From contig NAUB01000017.1 of assembly GCA_003676145.1 (NCBI GenBank), forward strand, positions 170,677-234,676: 64,000 nucleotides of DNA, in the 5' to 3' direction. This DNA is from a gamma proteobacterium symbiont of Stewartia floridana. GTDB taxonomy: Bacteria; Pseudomonadota; Gammaproteobacteria; Chromatiales; Chromatiaceae. The notes under the pieces are model-generated. The model was not told the origin of the DNA and did no database searches. It saw only the letters and a list, made by a program, of their open reading frames with translations. The translations under genes were made by a program, and so were the position numbers. Below are positions 29,433 to 38,857 of this stretch, piece by piece; the stretch's first letter is position 1, and each line of letters starts with the position of its first letter.

Positions 29433-29492
29433 AAAAAATCTCCTGTCAAAAAAGCTGTTTGGGGTATTTGGCGGTGAAACTCAAAAGCCGGG

Positions 29493-32153
29493 TCAGTTAT
29501 TGCTCTGGATGGGGGATTCACTTTCGCAGGGAATACTCAGCGAGAAGGTGGTGCCACTCTGCTGATTATTGCGTGCGGTAACTTTACCGTGGTGTTTGTC
29601 TGCCACGACCTTGACGAAACTCAGCCCCAGACCAACCCCGCGAATATCGGATAACGCATTCAGTGAGGATTGTATGAAGGGCAGGAAGATCTCCTGCAGC
29701 TGATCCTCGGGTATGCCTGCTCCCTGATCGATGATGTCACAGATCACTGAGCCCTGATCCTGATAGACCTTGACCTCCACCTGACTCTCGGGCGGTGAAA
29801 ACTTGACCGCATTTTCCATCAGGTTGAATAGCGCCCGTTCCAGCAGACTGGGATCACCCAACAGCCAGATCTCGTCATCACTGAATTCACTTTTGAAGTT
29901 GACCTGATGCTCCTTGGCCTTGCTATAGATCTCATCCAGTGCATTACAGGTCACGCTGACAAAGTCCGTATCGATGAATGAAGCCACTTCCACGGCTTCA
30001 GCCCTGGCCAGGCGCAGAAAGTCATCGGCCAGCTTCAGCGATCGGCGCGCCAGGGGTTCGATCTCTTCAGCCAGCACTTCTGCACTGCCCTGGCGTTTCT
30101 TTTGCGACTGAGTCAATGAGAGCAGTGAGGTGATGGGAGAGCGAATATCATGGGATAGAAAGTTGAGCATCTTGGCCCGGGTGCGTTCCGACCTTTTCAG
30201 AGTACCAATGTAGGAGAGGTTGACAATCATTCCATGGGTATCCGCCTCCACACCCTGCAACGACTTCAACTGTACAAACAACTCGGTATCGGGTCGGCGT
30301 ATCGCCTCGAAACGTATCGGTTCATCGGCCAGCATCACTTGTTTGAAGATCTCTTCCCAGGACTCTCCTCCCTGGACTTCCAACACCTTCAACAGCTTAT
30401 AGGCATCCTCACCCAGCAGCTCCTGATCGGTTTCATGGCCCAGGTAGAAGGCACTGCGCGGGTTGGACATCACCACCTGACCGTGACTGTTGATCACCAT
30501 CAGCCCATCGTCCATCTGTCCGACCGCATTGCGAATCAGGTTACGGAATCTCTGAATTCTGGCAGTAGCCACCCGCATCTGGCGCAGCCGCAACTCAACA
30601 CGCTCCAAAACCCCACCTTGATCCGTCTCCGGGTTCTCCGAGAACTGATAGGCAAAATCACTCACCAACCCCAACGCCCGACCCTCTGGCACCGCATTGC
30701 GCGGCCAACTCAAACCGAGCTGCCAATCTCCCTCAGGTCGTTCGATCAGTGTCCAGAGCTCTGCACCCGACCTCTGCCACTCCTCTTTACCCAGCGCTTC
30801 AAGCGGCTCACCCAGTGCCTCACCACCGCCCATCAACCGCTCGCCACTACGGGCATCGTGGACGACCCAGCCCTGCAGCGGCATCAGGCGGGAGAGAAAC
30901 TGCATCGCCGTCGACATATCGCCTGCCGGCAGGTGTACCGGCAGCAGACTCTGCTCCCGGTGGATCCGTTCCAGCTGCTCGTTCAGATAGCGCACCGCCT
31001 GATCGAGACGCCGCCAACTCCAAAGCGGGTAGCTCAGTGTCAGCCCCAGCAGCACAGCAGAGGGAGGAAACCAGACCTCCATCCCTCTCAACAGAATCCA
31101 GTTCACCAGGACAAATCCCATCAACAGCGCCACAGAGACCAGCGGTGCCGCGCGGGTCGGAAAAAAAGGATAGAAGAGAAAGGGCAACATCACCACCAGG
31201 GTGCTGCCCAGCAGATGGGTAAGAAAACTGACCGGAGTGACCACTTCATTGCGCCGCAGACTATCCAGAATATTGGCGTTGATCTCCACCCCCGGCATGG
31301 GCACGCCATAACCGGACAACGGGGTGGGCAAGGCATCGCCGATTCCGGTCGCCGTGACCCCGACCAGCACAATCCGGTCACGAAACATATCGGCCATATA
31401 GTCACCCTCCAGCACCTGACTGTATGAGTAACGGTTGTAGTGCCCTGCCGGACCGGTAAAAGGGATCAGTCGATGGGTATGCCTTCTTATCAGGTGTACA
31501 TTATGTTGCTGGTGAGGCAGCGGTTTGTTATCCAGCGGATGCTGCTCAGGATTGAGCCAATTCAGCAGACTCAGCATCAATTGGGGCCAATAGGCCTGGC
31601 CAAGTCCTTCATAGAGGTAGACACCTCGGGCAATACCATCGGCGTCCAGATCGATGTGGACATGCCCGAGACCGGCCACCACATTGGACAGCGCCGGCAG
31701 AGGCATCGACTCAACCAGCATCCCCCCCTGGCGAATCTGCTCGGTGATTACCGGCATGAAGACCCGCTCACTGGCGGCGACGGACTGAATCAACTGGACA
31801 TCGGCCTGGGGATCCGTTCTATCCTCTTCCGCCATCAGGATATCGAAGACGATGGCCTTCGCTTCCGACTGGGTCAGGCGATCCACCAGCTCGGCATGCA
31901 CCCGCCGTGACCATGGCCATCTGCCCAGTGCCCTCAGGCTCTTCTCATCGATTGCGACAATCACAATGTCATCAGACGGGGCAACGGTTTTCACCCCCAT
32001 CTGCAAGTCATACAGCAACAGATCCCAACGGTGCAGCCAACCGCTGGCGGCAAACAGAGCGGTAAACAGCGCCAGTATCAGGGCGCTTCTGAACGGTTCA
32101 GGCAAGCCCCGATGGGCTCGCTGTTCCGATGATCTGTTTGCTGTGATCTGCAT
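29493..32153 (-). CDS. CHASE2-domain sensor histidine kinase
   Basis: 886 residues: one N-terminal membrane helix, an extracytoplasmic CHASE2 domain (about residues 35-310, with IVIVAIDEKSLRALGRWPWSR and RIVLVGVTATGIGD), three further helices near 315-400, a PAS-like domain (GQMDDGLMVINSHGQVVMSN), a HisKA H-box LNFLSHDIRSPITSL and a HATPase domain (NLMENAVKFS, DQGAGIP, GVGLGLSFVK). It should sense an envelope signal and phosphorylate the response regulator encoded first in the same cluster. The FecR-domain protein between them is the likely periplasmic partner. The ligand is unknown. Confidence 0.88.
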   Translation of the reverse strand: MQITANRSSEQRAHRGLPEPFRSALILALFTALFAASGWLHRWDLLLYDLQMGVKTVAPSDDIVIVAIDEKSLRALGRWPWSRRVHAELVDRLTQSEAKAIVFDILMAEEDRTDPQADVQLIQSVAASERVFMPVITEQIRQGGMLVESMPLPALSNVVAGLGHVHIDLDADGIARGVYLYEGLGQAYWPQLMLSLLNWLNPEQHPLDNKPLPHQQHNVHLIRRHTHRLIPFTGPAGHYNRYSYSQVLEGDYMADMFRDRIVLVGVTATGIGDALPTPLSGYGVPMPGVEINANILDSLRRNEVVTPVSFLTHLLGSTLVVMLPFLFYPFFPTRAAPLVSVALLMGFVLVNWILLRGMEVWFPPSAVLLGLTLSYPLWSWRRLDQAVRYLNEQLERIHREQSLLPVHLPAGDMSTAMQFLSRLMPLQGWVVHDARSGERLMGGGEALGEPLEALGKEEWQRSGAELWTLIERPEGDWQLGLSWPRNAVPEGRALGLVSDFAYQFSENPETDQGGVLERVELRLRQMRVATARIQRFRNLIRNAVGQMDDGLMVINSHGQVVMSNPRSAFYLGHETDQELLGEDAYKLLKVLEVQGGESWEEIFKQVMLADEPIRFEAIRRPDTELFVQLKSLQGVEADTHGMIVNLSYIGTLKRSERTRAKMLNFLSHDIRSPITSLLSLTQSQKKRQGSAEVLAEEIEPLARRSLKLADDFLRLARAEAVEVASFIDTDFVSVTCNALDEIYSKAKEHQVNFKSEFSDDEIWLLGDPSLLERALFNLMENAVKFSPPESQVEVKVYQDQGSVICDIIDQGAGIPEDQLQEIFLPFIQSSLNALSDIRGVGLGLSFVKVVADKHHGKVTARNNQQSGTTFSLSIPCESESPIQSNN

Positions 32154-32296
32154 AGTAAAGTGTAAATAGCGCTAACAGCCGGTTGCCTGAAGATAGATTG
32201 AATCATCCACCATTGTTTCGCTCTATCCAATCATGACGAGGTTAATCATCACACGCAATATTTCCGGTGCTTGTCACAATCCCTTGAAATCTCTCA

Positions 32297-33631
32297 CTAC
32301 CTGATTGGTATCTCTATGACATAGATATTTGATAACCGCTTATTCTCTACACTGTTTTCCGCCAAGACCTCAACCGCGACAAAATACCGGCCTGGCCCAG
32401 GGTAACCCATTTCAAAGCCGCTATCGAAAGAGAGCCGCTCGAAAAGCAGATCGCTGAATCCCGCATCCCGGGCGAATAGAAATCGATAGCCCCAGGCATT
32501 CGCCACAGCACGCCATTGAAACCGCAGCCCATGGGGGAAAAACTGTGGCGGCATCAACTGAGTGGTGGCCGCGACGGGCGCTGATGACGGTTCTCTCTCA
32601 ACCGCTGGCTGCAAATCCAACTGGAAGCGAGTCTCGCCCTCCATGCCCTCCAAACCCAGCTCATCGATGCCGCGCAGCAGCAGATGGTACTCGCCCGCAG
32701 GTTGCAGGGGTATCTCAACATGGGGAGTCTGGCTGATACCGATCGCCACCAGCACCTGATCACTATCCTTCAACTGATAGCGATAGCTGACAGCGGCCGA
32801 GTTCCCAGGCCACTCCAGCAACAGGCCGCCATCGACCCGGCTAAGGTCCAATTCAGCCATATCCGGTGCCGCCAGCAGCCTGCGTGGTTGCGCCGGTGGC
32901 TCTCCGGATACCACACGGGTCCCCTCACCCTGCGTCACAAACACAGAGGCTCCTTGTGCCGTCACCTGAACCTCACCCTCGGTAACCTCACTGCGTGTCA
33001 CACCATCGGCCTGGTCGGTTGAGACACGGAAATCCGTACCCCTGACCACGGTCACTGCCGCAGGGGTGTGTATCTCGTAGCGTGATTCCGGTCTTGAGAA
33101 TGGCTTGATACGGTTTTCCACCCGACCCCGCTGCAAGCGGATACGGGTATCCAGCATACCAACGCCCTGATAGGAAGAGAGCGCATCGAAGACGACCTCA
33201 CTGGACTCCCCGACAAGCAACACGGATTGATCGGCAAAGCGCAGGGAAGCCGCAGACCTTTCAGCTGTTTTGATGCGATCTCCGGCTTTAAGAATGTCAC
33301 CCCTCAGGGCTTCATTTTCTGCCTCATCGCCGCGGCGAACGATAGACACACTACCGTAGACATAGCTGACTTCAACACCGGCGAGTTGGTTCCGCATCCA
33401 GTCGATGGGCACCCGGATCTCGGTGCCGACCGGAATCTCCCTGTCCTTCTCGATGCTGTTGTAAACCTGCAACTGCCAGGCGGTGAATTCCGGCTTGAGA
33501 AAACGCTCCTTGACCAGGGTCAGGTTCTCGCCTTCGTGTAACTTGTAGATCCAGTCCTCCGACCAGGCGGTGGAGGAGAATAGGCTAAACAGCAATAGAA
33601 GCAGTAGGGTAGCTCGACTGACGATAAACAT
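32297..33631 (-). CDS. exported LysM/FecR-domain protein
   Basis: The 444-residue product has a signal peptide (LLLLLLFSLFSSTAWSED), a LysM-like region of peptidoglycan-binding type (GENLTLVKERFLKP to PVGTEIRVP), a FecR domain (RGDILKAGDRIKTAERSAASL, VVRGTDFRVSTD) and a C-terminal half that resembles fibronectin-like repeats (LLLEWPGNSAAVSYRYQLKD). It lies between the response regulator and kinase genes. FecR-domain proteins of this kind, paired with CHASE2 sensors, are thought to act in the periplasm in envelope sensing; that role is inferred. Confidence 0.8.
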   Translation of the reverse strand: MFIVSRATLLLLLLFSLFSSTAWSEDWIYKLHEGENLTLVKERFLKPEFTAWQLQVYNSIEKDREIPVGTEIRVPIDWMRNQLAGVEVSYVYGSVSIVRRGDEAENEALRGDILKAGDRIKTAERSAASLRFADQSVLLVGESSEVVFDALSSYQGVGMLDTRIRLQRGRVENRIKPFSRPESRYEIHTPAAVTVVRGTDFRVSTDQADGVTRSEVTEGEVQVTAQGASVFVTQGEGTRVVSGEPPAQPRRLLAAPDMAELDLSRVDGGLLLEWPGNSAAVSYRYQLKDSDQVLVAIGISQTPHVEIPLQPAGEYHLLLRGIDELGLEGMEGETRFQLDLQPAVEREPSSAPVAATTQLMPPQFFPHGLRFQWRAVANAWGYRFLFARDAGFSDLLFERLSFDSGFEMGYPGPGRYFVAVEVLAENSVENKRLSNIYVIEIPIR

Positions 33632-33700
33632 TTCAAATCACAATAGCATGCCGATCGGTTTAGGCACCGTCTTCAATCCGGGAGCGAAACCTACAACCAT

Positions 33701-34387
33701 TCACCCTTCGTCTTCGAGTTGCTCGAGTCGATATCCTTGATGATAGACCGCTTTCAATCGCCAGCCGTTTTCCGGGGTCAAACCCAGCTTTCTGCGTAAC
33801 CGACTGATATGGGTATCGACTGTCCGGGTCATCAACCCAGGACCGAAGCCCCAAATACTCTCTAACAGGTGATCTCTGGATAGCAGTCGTCCGATATTGG
33901 TAAACAGCATCCAGGCAAGCTGAAACTCCTTTTCAGTCATCTCAATCGGCACATCCTTCAGTGTCAGGGTTTTGTTCTCTTTATTCAGGGTGAAATTGGA
34001 GATCCGGATAAGATCCCTTCGCCCGCTGTGTCGCCTGACCAGGGCCTTGATTCTTGCCAACATGACTTCACGGTTAACCGGTTTGGCCAGATAGTCATCG
34101 GCACCTTTGTCGAGGGCCTCGATGATATCCTGTTCACCATCCCTGTGGGTGATGAAAAAAACCGGCAGATCCCACTCCCGCTCTCCTCTCACCCATGAAA
34201 GCACCTCGACACCGCTCTTGCCGGGCAACTCCCAATCCATAATCAATAAATCGTATGTTTCATGGCGCAGTTCACGCATGAATGCGTCTGCATTATCGAA
34301 TACGCGGCAGACATATCCTTCAGCCTCCAGCCACTCCTTCATAACGCCCGATTGCACTTTGTCGTCTTCTAAATAGGCTATTCGCAT
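33701..34387 (-). CDS. OmpR-family response regulator
   Basis: 228 residues. The receiver domain has the acidic pair EDD near residue 8, phosphoacceptor in LLIMDWELPG (about Asp51) and the conserved Lys in YLAKPVN; the C-terminal winged helix includes ISRLRRKLGLTPENGWRLKAV and YHQGYRL. It is first in an operon with the FecR-domain protein and the CHASE2 kinase, so it is the cognate output. The neighbouring ompA-like and mscS genes on the same strand are plausible but unproven targets. Confidence 0.92.
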   Translation of the reverse strand: MRIAYLEDDKVQSGVMKEWLEAEGYVCRVFDNADAFMRELRHETYDLLIMDWELPGKSGVEVLSWVRGEREWDLPVFFITHRDGEQDIIEALDKGADDYLAKPVNREVMLARIKALVRRHSGRRDLIRISNFTLNKENKTLTLKDVPIEMTEKEFQLAWMLFTNIGRLLSRDHLLESIWGFGPGLMTRTVDTHISRLRRKLGLTPENGWRLKAVYHQGYRLEQLEDEG

Positions 34388-34669
34388 AAGCTACTCCCAC
34401 TCAGGCAATACGCCGACGAGACCCTCTGACGTATCACGAAACGACTATAGGCGCTGGGAAACGCCCTGATGTGCCATATCCTAGGCCCAATACAAGTCGT
34501 CCAAACTTCAACCAAAATTAAACCGTTCTGTCATATTATTCGCTATTCCTATGCAATGAAACAACAAATCAGCACTCAGACATGGATCCAGCCTTACGGC
34601 CAGCGAATAGTTTAATATTTTCCCTATCCTTACTTTTCACCTTCAAGGTGGCAAAAGAAATTACTCAGC
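34388..34669. other. spacer upstream of the response-regulator operon
   Basis: About 280 bp of AT-rich sequence that should carry the promoter of the response-regulator operon. No gene and no specific operator recognised. Confidence 0.4.
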
Positions 34670-34725
34670 CTGGCGAAAGGCCCCGCGGTACTCGACTCTG
34701 TACCGCCAGGGCCTGACTTCGCCAG
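34670..34725 (-). terminator. long hairpin after the OmpA-like gene
   Basis: Outer arms CTGGCGAA / TTCGCCAG, then GGCCC / GGGCC and GGTAC / GTACC form a nearly continuous long stem starting 5 bp past the stop codon. No clean U-run follows, but the size and position fit a transcript end. Confidence 0.7.
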
Positions 34726-34730
34726 ATTAA

Positions 34731-35561
34731 TCAGTTGGCCAGTTTCAACTCAACCCGACGGTTCTGCGCTTGTCCATCGGCACTCTCATTGTCAGCAACA
34801 GGGGAACTCTCTCCCATCCCCTTCACCGTCATCATCCCCTGATCGATACCCTCTGCTGCCAAGGCATCTGCAACCGCTTGCGCACGTTTCTCCGACAGAG
34901 ACTGATTGTATTCCGCGCTACCCAAGGAGTCGGTATGACCCACCACGGTTAATGCCTTGATATCACTACGGGACTTCAACGAGGCAGCAACCTTTTCGAT
35001 GACCTGACCGTAGGTTGCGCTGATCTGATGACTGTTCAACTCAAACTGTATATTCTGCAACACGATTTTTACAGCACATCCATCAGCGGTGACCGTGGCA
35101 CCCGACGGGGTATTCGGACAGCTATCCTGACTATCCGCAACCCCATCGCCATCACTGTCCACTTCACAACCCATGGCATCAACCTTGAGACCCTGAGCTG
35201 TACCGGGACACTTGTCTTCGCCATCGACAACACCGTCACCGTCACTATCCAGAGGACACCCATCAACACCAACCTTAGACCCGGCGGCACTGTTTGGACA
35301 CTTGTCCTGTGAATCAACAACACCGTCGCCATCGCTGTCCGCTTCGGTTTGATCCTCTTTGACCGCCACCACCGGTTCGCCAAAACAGCCGCTCTCCTGG
35401 GTCGCTTTGTCCCGATAGGTTGTTGTCCAGCACTCACCGGAACTGGTCCGCCATACGCTACCAGTCGGATTGTAGGCCAACCCCTTCTCGGCATGCAGTG
35501 AGCCGCTGAACAGCAAGCCTGTCATAGCCAAAATCAGAGTGCGATTCACACTAATCTTCAT
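34731..35561 (-). CDS. OmpA-family protein with thrombospondin type-3 calcium repeats
   Basis: The 276-residue protein has a signal peptide (LILAMTGLLFSGSLHA), three TSP3-type calcium-binding repeats (DSDGDGVVDSQDKCP, DSDGDGVVDGEDKCP, DSDGDGVADSQDSCP) and a C-terminal OmpA-like peptidoglycan-binding domain (LTVVGHTDSLGSAEYNQSLSEKRA split across residues ~205-230, then NRRVELKL). No eight-strand barrel is evident, so it is more likely a periplasmic or outer-membrane-attached linker to the cell wall than a porin. A strong hairpin follows the gene. Confidence 0.88.
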   Translation of the reverse strand: MKISVNRTLILAMTGLLFSGSLHAEKGLAYNPTGSVWRTSSGECWTTTYRDKATQESGCFGEPVVAVKEDQTEADSDGDGVVDSQDKCPNSAAGSKVGVDGCPLDSDGDGVVDGEDKCPGTAQGLKVDAMGCEVDSDGDGVADSQDSCPNTPSGATVTADGCAVKIVLQNIQFELNSHQISATYGQVIEKVAASLKSRSDIKALTVVGHTDSLGSAEYNQSLSEKRAQAVADALAAEGIDQGMMTVKGMGESSPVADNESADGQAQNRRVELKLAN

Positions 35562-35611
35562 AGAATGTTCCTCTTTAAGTAATTCATCCGTGCTGAATCG
35601 AGCACTGCATA

Positions 35612-36430
35612 TCAGGCAGCACTCTTCTGAATCATGTGCAGATCCCTTTGTGGATAGGGGATACTGATACCTTCCCGGTCAAAGCGGGTCTTTATGGCTT
35701 CCAGCAGCGCTGCCCTGGTAGTCCAGTAGTCACCACTTTTAACCCAGGGTCGAACGGCGAAATCGACACTGCTCTCACCCAGTTCCAACAGCATGATGGT
35801 TGGCGCCGGGTCTTTGAGGACCGTCTCATCCGTGGCGAGAATCTGTGTCAACAGATCGCGGGCCTGTTTGATGTCGTCTTCATAACCGATCCCGATCACC
35901 AGATCGATGCGACGGGTTTCACGGGCGGAATAGTTGATAATGGTGCCGCTGTAGATCTGCGCATTGGGCATGGTGATCTCCCGATTGTCACCGGTCTTCA
36001 ACACACTGTGAAAGATGCGGATATCCTCAACCACCCCGGAAACACCACCAGCCTCAACAAAATCACCCAATTTGAACGGACGGAAGATGATCAGCATCAC
36101 GCCTGCTGCGAAACTGGCCAGCGAGTCTTTCAGAGCCAGACCAACCGCGAGGCCGGCAGCACCGAGAATAGCCAGTGCGGAGGTGGTATTGACACCCAAC
36201 TGCTCCAACGCCGCCAGCACCACAACAGCCAGCAGTGCCGCATTGACGATATTCCCCAGAAAGCTGACCAGCATCGGATCCACATCGCTTTTGGTCATCA
36301 GCTTCTGCATGGCCTTGGTCAATGCCTTGGCAATCCAGCGGCCGATGATAAACACCAGCGCCGCCATGATGATCTTGGTACCCCAGGGAATAACATAAGT
36401 ATTCAGTAATGTATCTAATGAGATATCCAT
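35612..36430 (-). CDS. mscS: small-conductance mechanosensitive channel, MscS family
   Basis: Releases solutes under hypo-osmotic shock. 272 residues: three N-terminal membrane helices, the third being the pore helix (TTSALAILGAAGLAVGLALKDSLASFAAG, residues ~75-103) with its Gly/Ala pattern, then the beta domain (FKLGDFVEAGGVSGVVEDI) and the C-terminal alpha/beta domain (IPYPQRDLHM). Length is near the 286 residues of E. coli MscS. It is 50 bp upstream of the OmpA-like gene on the same strand. Confidence 0.94.
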   Translation of the reverse strand: MDISLDTLLNTYVIPWGTKIIMAALVFIIGRWIAKALTKAMQKLMTKSDVDPMLVSFLGNIVNAALLAVVVLAALEQLGVNTTSALAILGAAGLAVGLALKDSLASFAAGVMLIIFRPFKLGDFVEAGGVSGVVEDIRIFHSVLKTGDNREITMPNAQIYSGTIINYSARETRRIDLVIGIGYEDDIKQARDLLTQILATDETVLKDPAPTIMLLELGESSVDFAVRPWVKSGDYWTTRAALLEAIKTRFDREGISIPYPQRDLHMIQKSAA

Positions 36431-37131
36431 ATTTTCTCTCCCAAACTGATTTCGTTGTTAGATTTAAACGACAGGACTGTTCACCACCCCGTCTCTTCAG
36501 CCTCTAATTGTTAACAAATCATCGGCTGTGGATTTCCCATGAGAATAACTGGTTATTCCAAAGCATTGAGAAGCAACCCTCTTCAGTAAACTGAAAGCGC
36601 TCTTGCTGAAGCAGCTTATTCAATCACTCATTTCGAATAAAGCAGCCGGCTGTTAAGATTTGTAAACTCACTCTGAAACAACCAAAGCTGCGACCCTCAT
36701 ACCGGCATGACCAGGAAGCAGGATCTCTGGTTGCCAGGGGAAAAATGCGGGGCGGTTAATAAACTCTCTCTTTCGGCCGGACAAATCAATAGGCAATGGG
36801 ACAAAGCCACGACTTGATTGCTGCTTGATAATGATGGCTGGCAGATACCCTGTTTCAACGGGTGAAGAGGGATGTTAGGAGATGGAAAAATTTCCGTACA
36901 ATGGCTGAAACGAACCACCCCTTACACAACTTATTGACCTGGATAGCAAATAGTCCACTTTCAGGGCATGCTTGAAGCCCCTGGCATTGAGACTAATATT
37001 GATGAGAGGCTGTGGCGGGGGAGTTTGGTGAAGCACTCACTGCAGAGAGACACCGAGCGGCTGAAACTGACCGATTCGGCCGCCAGGTCAATACGTTAAG
37101 ATAAATTGAATAACCGCAGCAGGGTTGGCTA
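36431..37131. other. 701-bp spacer without a convincing gene
   Basis: Lies between divergent mscS and the thiamine-binding-like gene. Short open frames exist on both strands, but none has a convincing start site or family resemblance. No strong terminator or repeat was seen. Confidence 0.5.
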
Positions 37132-37446
37132 ATGTCAGTGTTACTCGAATTTGGTATTTTCCCACTCGACCAGGGGGAGAGTGTCAGCCGGGAAGTCAGC
37201 AAGGTAATTGAAATGATCAGGGAGAGCGGCGTCAGCTATCAGTTGACCGCAATGGGCACCCTGATCGAAACCGACACGGTCAGTCAGGCCCTGGAGATCG
37301 TGGAGAGAGCCACACAACTACTCAGCGCGGCAGGCTGCAATCGCATCTACAGTGCAATAAAAATGGATATCAGAAGTGGTAAGACGAATCGCATGGAGAG
37401 CAAACCAGGTTCAATCCGGAAACATATCGGAGAGGTAAACACCTGA
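37132..37446 (+). CDS. MTH1187/YkoF-type thiamine-binding family protein (DUF77)
   Basis: 104 residues with the DUF77 pattern: VLLEFGIFPLDQGESVSREV at the start, then VSYQLTAMGTLIETDTVSQALEI. Proteins of this fold form dimers or tetramers; some bind thiamine-like ligands. ATG 37132. It has no thiamine gene beside it, so the ligand is uncertain. A short inverted-repeat-bounded element follows the stop codon. Confidence 0.82.
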   Translation: MSVLLEFGIFPLDQGESVSREVSKVIEMIRESGVSYQLTAMGTLIETDTVSQALEIVERATQLLSAAGCNRIYSAIKMDIRSGKTNRMESKPGSIRKHIGEVNT

Positions 37447-37450
37447 ACCA

Positions 37451-37655
37451 GGGCCTGTTAACACGAATCCAATTTAAAGGGTCAGCCCAGTTCGTTCTGA
37501 TTGCAGAATAAACGGGCCAGTCTAAAGCCAGGGTAAACCGCACCGGTTGTCATAAATCCGGGATTCCCAGTCTACCCAGGATACAAATCCGTCAAGGGAT
37601 TGCCGGGCAAAAAAACAGTCACCGCAGGGGCTATTGGATTCGTGTTAACAAGCCC
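37451..37655. repeat. 205-bp element bounded by 23-bp inverted repeats
   Basis: The left end GGGCCTGTTAACACGAATCC (plus AAT) and the right end, its reverse complement with a single C/T difference, enclose about 160 bp without a gene. A third, diverged copy of the end sequence is at 38858-38877. It resembles a MITE or a paired palindromic repeat. The right end is only 16 bp before the HugZ-like start. Confidence 0.65.
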
Positions 37656-37671
37656 AGAAAACGAGAATAAG

Positions 37672-38373
37672 ATGAACAAAGAAACACCTTCAGAAGATCT
37701 GCTGCAGAGTATCAACCGACTCTGGAACGAGAGCTTTAGCGGTCTATTGTCCACCCATTCGATAAAATTCCCGGGCTATCCTTTCGGTTCGCTACTGCCG
37801 ACCTGCCGAGACCCTAAAGGTAATATGGTTCTGCTGATCTCTCACCTGGCGCAACATACCAGAAACCTGGAGGGCGATCCTCGCTGCTCCATGACACTCA
37901 GTGAAAGCGGCAGCAGCGATGTACAGCAACTGGCGCGACTGACCTGCCTGACCAAGGCAGAACCACTCAACTCCACTGCCGCATCAGAACGCTATTTCCG
38001 CTACTACCCCACGGCCCGCCGATACCACAAAGAACTCAATTTCAACTTTTACAAACTGAGCGTGGAGCAATACTACTTTATCGGCGGATTCGGCTCGGCA
38101 CGCTGGTTTGACGGCAGCCGAATCGAACCGATCTGCCCCTATTCGACCTCTGATGAGGCGGAGGCACTCTATCAATTGAACGCACATAATAATCAGCTAT
38201 TGATCCAGTATCTTGGAAAACGGGGACTTCAGAGCAACCCGGCTGGGGTGGAGGCCGTTGGTGCGGACCCCATGGGTCTGGATATCAGGGAGGGTGACAA
38301 CTTACGTCGCGTGCACGCTCACCAGCCCTGCGAAAGTGTGGATGATTTCCTGCAGATGATCGAAGCCGGCTGA
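37672..38373 (+). CDS. HugZ-like haem-utilisation / pyridoxamine-oxidase-fold protein
   Basis: 233 residues. A split-barrel flavin/haem-binding fold: FPGYPFGSLLPTCRDPKGNMVLLIS, then LAQHTRNLEGDPRCSMTL, a typical PNPOx-like core; the C-terminal third (VEAVGADPMGLDIREG) matches the DUF2470-type domain with which HugZ proteins bind haem. HugZ is a haem oxygenase-like protein in some bacteria. ATG 37672 with GAGAATAAG before it; the frame is open further upstream, into the repeat. Haem cleavage here is unproven. Confidence 0.82.
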   Translation: MNKETPSEDLLQSINRLWNESFSGLLSTHSIKFPGYPFGSLLPTCRDPKGNMVLLISHLAQHTRNLEGDPRCSMTLSESGSSDVQQLARLTCLTKAEPLNSTAASERYFRYYPTARRYHKELNFNFYKLSVEQYYFIGGFGSARWFDGSRIEPICPYSTSDEAEALYQLNAHNNQLLIQYLGKRGLQSNPAGVEAVGADPMGLDIREGDNLRRVHAHQPCESVDDFLQMIEAG

Positions 38374-38542
38374 CAAACCACACGCAACACAGCTCCAACG
38401 ATGATGGGATTCCAGCCTGTTTGATAGCCCTTGATCGAGATAAATCCGTAGAAAATTTGGGGTAGATAAACAAGTCTGATTACCGATACACTCCTCTCCA
38501 ATCAATAACCAACCTTTTTACTTGGTAATAGGAGCAGGACAG

Positions 38543-38842
38543 ATGAACACCCAAATTCCAGAACGAGACGGGGACGGCTATCTCACCGATATGAATGCTT
38601 GGACACCTGAAATTGCCAAGGCGATGGCGCAGCAGGATGAGTTTGAACTGACCGACGAGAAGTGGCAGCAGATCCTGAAAGCCAGAGAATATTACAACGA
38701 ATTCAATGTTGTCCCGCCAATCCGCAAGTTCTCCAAATACCTGGGTGAGGACAAGAAAGCGATGTTTCAACTGTGGCTGACAGGACCGATGAAACCGATT
38801 ACCAAATATGGCGGTTTGCCTAAACCTACCGGTTGCGTCTAG
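38543..38842 (+). CDS. tusE: DsrC/TusE family sulfur-carrier protein
   Basis: 99-residue protein with the family C-terminus ending GGLPKPTGCV, so the penultimate cysteine that carries sulfur is present. The second cysteine of true DsrC, about ten residues upstream, is replaced (MKPITKYGGLPK). By that criterion it is a TusE-like or single-cysteine DsrC paralogue, which relays sulfur for tRNA thiolation or a related function, rather than the electron-coupling DsrC. ATG 38543 has AGGAG upstream. No tusBCD or dsr genes are in the window. Confidence 0.85.
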   Translation: MNTQIPERDGDGYLTDMNAWTPEIAKAMAQQDEFELTDEKWQQILKAREYYNEFNVVPPIRKFSKYLGEDKKAMFQLWLTGPMKPITKYGGLPKPTGCV

Positions 38843-38857
38843 CCACCCTCCCCATTA

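Noticed and set aside
30234..31427. Plus-strand open frame of 397 codons
   Set aside because: Antisense to the CHASE2 kinase; composition is a His/Gln/Arg-rich shadow of the real frame.
34993..35345. Repetitive DSDGDG stretches considered as a DNA repeat
   Set aside because: They encode thrombospondin type-3 repeats of the OmpA-like protein and are explained by coding.
36697..36918. Minus-strand open frame of 73 codons in the 36.4-37.1 kb spacer
   Set aside because: No ribosome site, no membrane or family pattern; the spacer is better left unassigned.
36431..37131. Possible sRNA or tRNA in the long spacer
   Set aside because: No cloverleaf, CCA end or strong terminator was seen.
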